Below, piece after piece: positions 8,132 to 13,665 of a stretch of 16,108 nt of DNA. The notes under the pieces were generated by a model. That model searched no databases. It was not told where the DNA came from and worked only from the letters and a program-made list of their open reading frames with translations. The stretch's first letter is position 1, and each line of letters begins with the position of its first letter. A program made the position numbers and the translations under genes. This stretch comes from an uncultured Clostridiaceae bacterium. Its GTDB lineage: Bacteria > Bacillota > Clostridia > Lachnospirales > Lachnospiraceae. Location: positions 1-16,108 of the forward strand of contig CAUCBQ010000032.1 of assembly GCA_958441075.1 (NCBI GenBank), given 5' to 3'.

Positions 8132-9295
8132 ATGAAGTTTCCAGAAAATTTTGAAATGGTATTTAACAGACGTCTTATCTTTGGAAAAAACAAGATTCGG
8201 GAAATTCCCGGAATATTAAACTGGTATAATAAAAAGAAGGTTCTTTTTGTAACCTTCAGTTCTCAGTTTTCAACTTATAATGAACTTTCTGAGCTGCTTA
8301 AGGCTTCCGGTCTGGAAGTAGTTCCCTATGAAGTAAGAACAGAGCCATCCTTACAGACCATTGATCATGGACGTGATATCTATATGGCAGAAAATTGCGA
8401 CTGTACCATTGCTTTAGGCGGCGGAAGTGTAATTGATGCTGCAAAGGTAATCGGTATGCTGGCTGTAAATGGCGGAGATACTGAAGATTATCAGATGAAG
8501 GGAAGGGCTGTTACCGTTGAGCCGCCTCTGTTTATTGCTATCCCCACAACCTCCGGTACCGGTGCAGAAGCAACTAAAACAAGCGTTGTCATCAATAATA
8601 ACAACCACCTGAAAAAAAGCCTCTATCACAATACAATGATTGCAGATGTAGTTGTACTGGACCCGGCACTGACACTTACACTGCCTCCGGCAATTACAGC
8701 CGCTACAGGAATGGATGCTTTAAGCCATGCCATCGAATCCTATGTTTCATTAAACGCTACTCCTCTTACCGAGATGTACGGATTAAAGGCTATTGAGCTG
8801 GTAAACGAAAATCTGGAAAAAGCTTATTCCAATCCAGATGATATTGATGCAAGAGCCGGTATGATGCTGGCAAGCTATCTGGGCGGCTGTGCAATCACTG
8901 CCGGAATTGGTATTGCTCACATTATGGCACAGCCTCTGGGCGGCGAATACGGCATTCCCCATGGCGATGCCTGCTCCATTTTCCTTCCTGCATCCATCCG
9001 TCTGAACAGCGAATATGCAGAAGAGAAATATGTAAAAATTGCCCATGCAATGGGCGTTGGCGACAACAGCCTGTCCAATAAGGAAAATATCGAACGTCTC
9101 CTTGACCGGATCAAGCAGCTGCAGAAAGCAATCCATGCTCCGTCCTGTTTAAAGCCATACATGAAGGAAGAACCGGAAATGGATTACCTTATTGATGTAA
9201 TCAAACGGACAACCGGACACATTACCTGCAATCCCAAACCGTTAACGGAAGAGCTGATGAAGGAAGCCTATGAAATGGCTATGAAAGAAGACTGA
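8132..9295 (+). CDS. Iron-containing alcohol dehydrogenase (type III, FucO-like fold)
   Basis: This 387-residue NAD(P)-dependent oxidoreductase has the family nucleotide motif ALGGGSVIDAAK (94-105), TTSGTGAE (139-146) and all four metal ligands: D195 and H199 in GMDALSHAIE, H263 in GIAHIMAQPLG, and H277 in GIPHGD. These match the Asp/His/His/His set of FucO. It interconverts an alcohol and an aldehyde or ketone, or a hydroxy acid and oxo acid. Length is normal and the start is fixed by a strong AAGGAGG. It is transcribed divergently from the TRAP-dehydratase operon and precedes the regulator gene, so it probably catalyses a step in the same pathway. The specific substrate is not evident. Confidence 0.93.
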   Translation: MKFPENFEMVFNRRLIFGKNKIREIPGILNWYNKKKVLFVTFSSQFSTYNELSELLKASGLEVVPYEVRTEPSLQTIDHGRDIYMAENCDCTIALGGGSVIDAAKVIGMLAVNGGDTEDYQMKGRAVTVEPPLFIAIPTTSGTGAEATKTSVVINNNNHLKKSLYHNTMIADVVVLDPALTLTLPPAITAATGMDALSHAIESYVSLNATPLTEMYGLKAIELVNENLEKAYSNPDDIDARAGMMLASYLGGCAITAGIGIAHIMAQPLGGEYGIPHGDACSIFLPASIRLNSEYAEEKYVKIAHAMGVGDNSLSNKENIERLLDRIKQLQKAIHAPSCLKPYMKEEPEMDYLIDVIKRTTGHITCNPKPLTEELMKEAYEMAMKED

Positions 9296-9322
9296 CAGCA
9301 AAACAGGCAGAAGAAAATCCGG

Positions 9323-9351
9323 TTGTGAAGCCATTTAATATATGTTAGACT
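9323..9351 (+). promoter_or_regulatory. Probable promoter of the regulator gene
   Basis: TTGTGA (9323-9328), a 17-nt spacer and TAGACT (9346-9351) form a moderate sigma-A promoter. The candidate operator cluster (9358-9393) lies directly downstream, which would fit autorepression. Confidence 0.45.
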
Positions 9352-9357
9352 AAAAAT

Positions 9358-9393
9358 ATCAACAAAAGTATCAACCAATTCGTAAATGTTGGT
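9358..9393. promoter_or_regulatory. Candidate operator cluster upstream of the regulator gene
   Basis: Two ATCAAC copies (9358-9363 and 9370-9375) have a 12-bp period, followed by AAATGTTGGT (9384-9393). Read on the other strand this is ACCAACATTT-N8-GTTGAT-N6-GTTGAT, combining the elements seen separately at the operon promoter (7815) and the dehydrogenase promoter (8034). CAAC and GTTG also form an inverted pair. Confidence 0.45.
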
Positions 9394-9410
9394 AGAAATC
9401 AGGTAGGTTT

Positions 9411-10496
9411 ATGAGCAAAGAAAAATTTCGCTATACAGCTATATATGATGATCTAAAACAGTCTATCATGGATGGAACCTATGAAGAGAATTCTCTTCTG
9501 CCCACTGAGCAAAGTCTTTCCATGCATTATGATGTAAACAGAAGCACATTAAGAAAAGCCATGCAGCTTCTGGCTGATGAAGGCTTGATTGAAAAAAAAC
9601 CAGGCAAAGGAACCATTGTGTTAAGCAGGCAGGCGGAGGGATCTGAGCCCTCCGAAATCATATCCAACAAAAACATCGGATTTCTTCTTCCCAGAGGGAA
9701 TCTGATTACAGAGCCTTTTTATTCCACATTGTTCAGCCTTCTTGAACAGCACTTTCAGCCAAAAGGCTGCTCTCTTATCTATACTACGCTGGATGATGAG
9801 GATGATATGGCCTCAAAAATCGCCCCTCTGGGACTATCTGGAATCGTCTTTGTAAGCAATGTTTCCCGACGCCATATCCGTCTGGCAGTAGAAAACAAAA
9901 TACCCTGCGTGCTTGTCAACAGCTATTCCCCGGAGCTTCCTTCTATCCTTTCAGATAATGTCCAGGGAGCTTATCTGGCCGGACGCTATCTGATCGAAAG
10001 CGGGCATCGGCGTGTAGCGGTATTAGCCGGTGTACGAAGCTATATTTCCAATCAGGAACGTATGGCAGGAATCAAACGGGCTTTTGCAGAAGCCGGCTCC
10101 CCTTTGCTTCCAGAATTAATTCTGGAAGCCGATTCCTGGCTTTATGAAACAGCTGAAAATCTGTTTACAGACTTTGTTGCAGATCACAGGAATTCTCTTC
10201 CCACTGCTGTTTTTGCCTTTAATGACAGGCTTGCTACCGGCGCAGTAAATGCCATCCGCAAATCCGGCCTTTCTGTACCGGAAGATATTAGTGTAATCGG
10301 CTATGATAATCTGGGATATTTTAACAGTATCTCTCCTAAAATGGCCACTGTTGAAACTCATATTGATATTATTGCCGAGGCCACTGTATCGCAGATTATG
10401 TGGCAGTTAAATAAAGGCCGATGCATGGGAATCCGTATTCTGGCTCCTGTAGAAGTTGTAAAAGGAGAAACGGTCCTGCCTCGATATATGCCATAA
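9411..10496 (+). CDS. GntR-type DNA-binding domain fused to a LacI-type ligand domain (AraR-like transcriptional regulator)
   Basis: A 361-residue regulator. Residues about 8-68 are a GntR winged helix (YDDLKQSIMDGTYEEN, LPTEQSLSMHYDVNRSTLRKAMQLLADEGLIEKKPGKGT). Residues about 85-355 are a periplasmic-binding-protein-like sensor of the LacI/GalR class, with the typical SDNVQGAYLAGRYLIESGHRRVAVLAG and FAFNDRLATGA...ISVIGYDN blocks. This hybrid layout is that of Bacillus AraR, which releases its operators on binding its sugar. Here the ligand is probably the acid imported by the TRAP system or an intermediate. The ribosome site is modest (AGGTAGG). It lies 115 bp after the dehydrogenase gene and shares repeat motifs with both neighbouring promoters. 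Confidence 0.92.
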   Translation: MSKEKFRYTAIYDDLKQSIMDGTYEENSLLPTEQSLSMHYDVNRSTLRKAMQLLADEGLIEKKPGKGTIVLSRQAEGSEPSEIISNKNIGFLLPRGNLITEPFYSTLFSLLEQHFQPKGCSLIYTTLDDEDDMASKIAPLGLSGIVFVSNVSRRHIRLAVENKIPCVLVNSYSPELPSILSDNVQGAYLAGRYLIESGHRRVAVLAGVRSYISNQERMAGIKRAFAEAGSPLLPELILEADSWLYETAENLFTDFVADHRNSLPTAVFAFNDRLATGAVNAIRKSGLSVPEDISVIGYDNLGYFNSISPKMATVETHIDIIAEATVSQIMWQLNKGRCMGIRILAPVEVVKGETVLPRYMP

Positions 10497-10528
10497 TCTC
10501 CGTATTTAAGCACAACTTACCCCATTAA

Positions 10529-10576
10529 AAAAACACCTTGGGAATCATATCACACATGATATACCAGGGTGTTTTT
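10529..10576. terminator. Bidirectional terminator between the regulator gene and thiE
   Basis: AAAAACACC (10529-10537) pairs with GGTGTTTTT (10568-10576), extended by TTGG/CCAG and an inner ATCAT/ATGAT arm. With A and T runs at both ends it can stop transcription from both convergent genes: the regulator (stop at 10496, plus) and thiE (stop at 10590, minus). Confidence 0.88.
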
Positions 10577-10589
10577 CAAAGCAGGCCGT

Positions 10590-11234
10590 CTACCCCCACT
10601 CCTCAACCTTTCTCCGCAGCTTTTGCACCGTTCCTTCAATATCCTCTGCCCCAAAGATTCCGGACACAACCGCCGCGCCGGCAGCTCCGCTTCCTCTTAG
10701 TTTTCCAATATTTTCCAGACAAATCCCTCCAATTGCCACAACGGGAATAGAAACAGAGCGGCAGATTTCTCCCAGACGTTCCATGGTCATGGGAAGGGCA
10801 TCTGCTTTGGTGGAAGTGCCGAATACGGCTCCGCTTCCCAGATAGTCTGCTCCCTGCTCCTGAGCCTTTATGGCCTGTTCCACCGTCTTGGCGGTAACGC
10901 CCAGAATCTTGTCCGGGCCAAGAAGGGCTCTGGCCTGTGCGGCATCCATGTCATTCTGTCCCACATGGACGCCGTCAGCACCGCACAGAAGAGCCAGCTT
11001 TACGTTATCGTCAATGAGCAGAGGGACGCTATACCGCTCTGTAAGAACCCGCAACCTGCGGGCCTCCTCCAGATAGTCCCAAACAGTATCGTCCGTCAAT
11101 CCCTTTTCCCGCATCTGCACCATGGTAGCTCCGCCTCTTAAAGCGGCCTCCACCTGATCGTACAAACTCATTTTCCCGGTCCAGGTCCGGTCTGTCACTG
11201 CATAAACCATAAGCTGTCTTCTGTCAAATCTCAT
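10590..11234 (-). CDS. thiE: Thiamine-phosphate synthase
   Basis: A 214-residue TIM-barrel enzyme that joins HMP-diphosphate and the thiazole phosphate to give thiamine phosphate. Family motifs are VTDR near the start, QMREKG (diphosphate binding), IDDNVKLALLCGADGVHVGQNDM (Mg and pyrimidine site), LGVTAKT, DYLGSGAVFGTSTK and the phosphate-binding AIGGI...GAAGAAVVSGIF. It starts 27 bp after thiC with AAAGGAG as ribosome site, so both are in one operon under the TPP riboswitch. Confidence 0.95.
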   Translation of the reverse strand: MRFDRRQLMVYAVTDRTWTGKMSLYDQVEAALRGGATMVQMREKGLTDDTVWDYLEEARRLRVLTERYSVPLLIDDNVKLALLCGADGVHVGQNDMDAAQARALLGPDKILGVTAKTVEQAIKAQEQGADYLGSGAVFGTSTKADALPMTMERLGEICRSVSIPVVAIGGICLENIGKLRGSGAAGAAVVSGIFGAEDIEGTVQKLRRKVEEWG

Positions 11235-11261
11235 TATCGAAACTCCTTTATTATCTGTAAA

Positions 11262-12569
11262 TCACTCATCAAAAATGCTTACAATCTCTCCGTCTAAAAT
11301 CCTGTTCATATTTTTTACCGCGCAGAAATTGCCGCACATGGAGCAGGTATCCTCTTTTTCCGGCTTTGCAGATGCCCGGTAGTTTCTGGCCTTTTCCGGG
11401 TCAATGGAAAGCTCAAAGGTCTTTTCCCAGTCCAGCTTCTTCCTGGCAATACTCATCTGACGGTCCCAGTCAGCAGCGCCCCTGATTCCCTTTGCAATAT
11501 CTGCCGCATGAGCCGCAATTCTGGAGGCGATAATTCCCTCTTTAACATCGTTTAAATCCGGAAGCCGCAGATGCTCCGCCGGAGTCACATAGCACAGGAA
11601 GGAAGCGCCGCTTGAAGCTGCAATTGCCCCGCCAATAGCCGCAGTAATATGGTCATATCCGGGAGCCACATCTGTTACCAGAGGCCCCAGCACATAGAAG
11701 GGCGCGCCCTTGCAGATAGTCTGCTGAATCTTCATATTGGCCTCGATCTGATTTAAAGGCATATGGCCCGGCCCCTCTACAATGACCTGCACGTCCTTTT
11801 CCCAGGCACGGCGGGTCAGCTCTCCCAGAGTCACCAGCTCTTCGATCTGTGAAATATCTGTAGCATCGTCAATACATCCCGGACGGCAGGCATCTCCCAG
11901 ACTGATGGTTACATCGTATTTCCGGCAGATTTCCAGAATCCGGTCATAATGCTCATAAAAGGGATTTTCCTTTCCCGTCATCTCCATCCATGCAAAGATA
12001 ATAGAGCCGCCTCTGGATACAATATTCATCAGACGCTTATTTTCCTTGAAACGCTGTGCCGTTCTGCGGTTAATGCCTACATGGATAGTCATAAAATCCA
12101 CTCCATCCTCTGCATGCATTTCCACGATCTTCAGCCATTCCTCTGTAGTAATGTCCTTCAACGGTTTATGATAATAAACCACTGCATCATAGATCGGCAC
12201 TGTCCCGATAATAGCCGGACACTCTGCAGTAAGCTTTCTTCTGAACCTCTGAGTATCTCCCCAGGAGCTTAGATCCATAATAGATTCAGCACCCATTCCA
12301 ACTGCATAATTTACCTTTTCCAGCTCCATATCCAGATCCTTGCAGTCTCTGGAGGTTCCCAGATTTACATTGATCTTTGTCCTGAGCATGGAGCCGATCC
12401 CGTTAGGGTCCAGACAGCGATGATTTTTATTGGCAGGAATTGCTGCCTTTCCCTCTGCCACAAGGGCCATCAATTCCTTTAACTCAAAGTGTTCCTTTTC
12501 TGCTACCTTTCTCAGTTCTTCTGTCACAATGCCTTTTCTGGCGGCATCCATCTGTGTGGTGTATTCCAT
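11262..12569 (-). CDS. thiC: Phosphomethylpyrimidine synthase, short anaerobic form
   Basis: A 435-residue radical-SAM enzyme turning aminoimidazole ribotide into HMP phosphate. Seen are INVNLGTSRDCKDLDMELEKVNYAVGMGAESIMDLS, DGVDFMTIHVGI, ISLGDACRPG, VIVEGPGHMPLNQI, FYVLGPLVTDVAPGYDHI and the C-terminal cluster motif CSMCGNFC (C409, C412, C416). It lacks the N-terminal extension of the ~630-residue proteobacterial form. The Cys spacing here is CX2CX3C rather than the CX2CX4C of E. coli. The start at 12569 (MEYTTQ) has AAGGAGG at 12576-12582; a longer in-frame start at 12752 would run through the riboswitch expression platform and is not credible. Confidence 0.95.
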   Translation of the reverse strand: MEYTTQMDAARKGIVTEELRKVAEKEHFELKELMALVAEGKAAIPANKNHRCLDPNGIGSMLRTKINVNLGTSRDCKDLDMELEKVNYAVGMGAESIMDLSSWGDTQRFRRKLTAECPAIIGTVPIYDAVVYYHKPLKDITTEEWLKIVEMHAEDGVDFMTIHVGINRRTAQRFKENKRLMNIVSRGGSIIFAWMEMTGKENPFYEHYDRILEICRKYDVTISLGDACRPGCIDDATDISQIEELVTLGELTRRAWEKDVQVIVEGPGHMPLNQIEANMKIQQTICKGAPFYVLGPLVTDVAPGYDHITAAIGGAIAASSGASFLCYVTPAEHLRLPDLNDVKEGIIASRIAAHAADIAKGIRGAADWDRQMSIARKKLDWEKTFELSIDPEKARNYRASAKPEKEDTCSMCGNFCAVKNMNRILDGEIVSIFDE

Positions 12570-12652
12570 CTTTTTCCTCCTTGTATTGTGTGCCTGAAGC
12601 ACGTTTTCGTTTCCCAAAGAGGCTGCCGGACGGGCCTGTATACCAAAATCAG

Positions 12653-12675
12653 AAAAACTGCCCCCAGCAGCTTTT
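12653..12675 (-). terminator. Intrinsic terminator in the thiC leader (riboswitch expression platform)
   Basis: Minus-strand RNA reads AAAAGCUGC, loop UGGGG, GCAGUUUUU: a 9-bp stem with one G-U pair and a U-tract, followed by a further U-rich stretch. It lies between the TPP aptamer and the thiC start and is the better of the two candidate terminators. Confidence 0.6.
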
Positions 12676-12693
12676 CCGGATATCCGGCAATAC

Positions 12694-12721
12694 AAAAGGT
12701 CCGCCCCATAAGGAACGGACC
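12694..12721 (-). terminator. Second hairpin in the thiC leader, possible terminator or antiterminator arm
   Basis: GGUCCGUUCC, loop UUAU, GGGGCGGACC gives a 10-bp stem including two G-U pairs, followed by only four U residues. It is nearer the aptamer than the other hairpin and is followed by a perfect CCGGATATCCGG palindrome (12676-12687). Its exact switching role cannot be settled by eye. Confidence 0.45.
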
Positions 12722-12759
12722 GTGTATACACTTCCATGAACCAGCGGTTCACATCCAGC

Positions 12760-12855
12760 CGAAATATTTCCCTACGTTGGCATTACCCAAATCAGGTACG
12801 ATAGGTCGAAGTTCGATTACTTCCTCTCAGCCTGCTTCACAAGCTCCCTGTTAAA
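12760..12855 (-). promoter_or_regulatory. TPP riboswitch (THI box) controlling thiC-thiE
   Basis: Read on the minus strand, the leader has GGGAGCTTGTG, CTGAGA (12830-12825), ACCTGAT (12797-12791) and TAATGCCAACGTAGGGA (12785-12769), the conserved blocks of the thiamine-pyrophosphate aptamer in order. Ligand binding should turn off thiC and thiE, here probably by transcription termination because U-tailed hairpins lie downstream. Aptamer borders are approximate. Confidence 0.95.
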
Positions 12856-12859
12856 TCTC

Positions 12860-12889
12860 AGCATATCACCGGAAACCAATGTGTGTCAA
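12860..12889 (-). promoter_or_regulatory. Sigma-A promoter of the thiC-thiE operon
   Basis: TTGACA (12889-12884), an 18-nt spacer and TATGCT (12865-12860) on the minus strand, placing the start of transcription just before the riboswitch aptamer. Confidence 0.75.
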
Positions 12890-12942
12890 GTGATTTATTT
12901 TAAATTTTTTTACTCCGTTATAATACATCCTGCAGCTTCTGC

Positions 12943-13341
12943 TCAGATCCGCCCTCCGCAGACCGGACAGTAATTATAATCCTCATCTGTTTCAAATCCG
13001 CATCTCATACACTTTTTATGAGGATTCTTAGACCCCTCCTGCCATGGCTTGGCATAGCGTCCCTCCTGCACCAGACGCAGGTCTGACTCCGATATATCAG
13101 GATTTTCCCCTCTTAAAACAGCCTTTCCCGCCTCTGGTTCCAGCTCATAAACAGCCTCACAGCAATCCATCTTCACATAATAACGCCGGTTCCATTTAAA
13201 CAGGGGGATAAAGAAAAAGCTGAAATACATATACGTCATAATCACCTGATACCGCCCATGGCTCCCACAGCTTCCGCAAAGCCGCACAAGCCCCTCGCTC
13301 AGTATCCTCTGCCCCTGGCTCACGCCTCCGATAAAAATCAC
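12943..13341 (-). CDS. Small double zinc-ribbon protein of unknown function
   Basis: A 132-residue protein starting MIFIGGVSQGQ. C22, C25 (CGSC) plus C60, C61 after a hydrophobic YFSFFFIPLFKWNRRYYVKM stretch make a first zinc ribbon of the zinc-ribbon_15 type. CMRCGF...YCPVCGG (C111, C114, C125, C128) makes a second. Proteins of this kind are common in clostridia and have no established role. I choose a GTG start at 13341: AAGGAGGAGG lies 8-10 nt upstream and the IFIGGVSQG beginning matches relatives as I recall them. A TTG at 13371 is in frame but lies at the expected transcription start. It has its own promoter and no clear terminator. Confidence 0.75.
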   Translation of the reverse strand: MIFIGGVSQGQRILSEGLVRLCGSCGSHGRYQVIMTYMYFSFFFIPLFKWNRRYYVKMDCCEAVYELEPEAGKAVLRGENPDISESDLRLVQEGRYAKPWQEGSKNPHKKCMRCGFETDEDYNYCPVCGGRI

Positions 13342-13349
13342 CGATTCCA

Positions 13350-13359
13350 CCTCCTCCTT
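13350..13359 (-). promoter_or_regulatory. Ribosome binding site that sets the GTG start of the zinc-ribbon gene
   Basis: AAGGAGGAGG on the minus strand ends 8 nt before the GTG at 13341-13339. It would lie inside the coding region if the upstream TTG were used. Confidence 0.7.
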
Positions 13360-13379
13360 ATCCTCAAACAATCCCTACC

Positions 13380-13408
13380 ATCATACCCCCTTTACCCCCT
13401 GCCGTCAA
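13380..13408 (-). promoter_or_regulatory. Sigma-A promoter of the zinc-ribbon gene, with a G-rich spacer
   Basis: TTGACG (13408-13403), a 17-nt spacer and TATGAT (13385-13380). The spacer has two G5 runs on the minus strand, an unusual composition for a promoter in this otherwise AT-leaning DNA. Confidence 0.7.
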
Positions 13409-13458
13409 TCCCCTCCGGCTAAACATCCCTAAACCTCACCACCTCCACCCCTTCCGCC

Positions 13459-13654
13459 GCCTCCCGTCCAGCCTCACAGGGCGACTTTGGAGGCCATTAG
13501 AAAATGTTAGAGGATGCAATTTTTCATTAAAAGCCATATCAAACCTGTCTGAGCGCAGCGAGTTTTTGATATGGCTTTTGCATTTAGAAAAATTACATCC
13601 TCTTAGATTTTCTTATGGCCGGAAACCGGAGCCCTGAGAGACTGGACGGGAGGC
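13459..13654. repeat. Long imperfect inverted repeat (about 196 bp palindromic element)
   Basis: Both ends match inversely: GCCTCCCGTCC (13459-13469) and GGACGGGAGGC (13644-13654). Moving inward, GGCCATTAG/CTTATGGCC, AGAAAAT/ATTTTCT, AGAGGATG/CATCCTCT, AATTTTTC/GAAAAATT and AAAGCCATATCAAA (13530-13543)/TTTGATATGGCTTT (13565-13578) keep pairing to a 21-nt loop containing CTGAGCGCAGCGAG. Pairing thus covers nearly the whole element, with scattered mismatches and a short insertion in the right arm. There is no reading frame. It ends 11 bp past the stop of the dehydratase gene. It may be a MITE-like or REP-like intergenic element, or a large transcribed hairpin acting as terminator or stabiliser. 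The rest of 13342-13665 holds only the promoter of the zinc-ribbon gene. Confidence 0.9.
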
Positions 13655-13665
13655 CCACACGACTT

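Noticed and set aside
12570..12752. N-terminal extension of ThiC by 61 residues
   Set aside because: It would be encoded by the riboswitch expression platform and has no homology-like content; a clear AAGGAGG supports the start at 12569.
13459..13654. CRISPR array or insertion sequence
   Set aside because: There is one inverted pair only, no spaced direct repeats, and no transposase frame inside.
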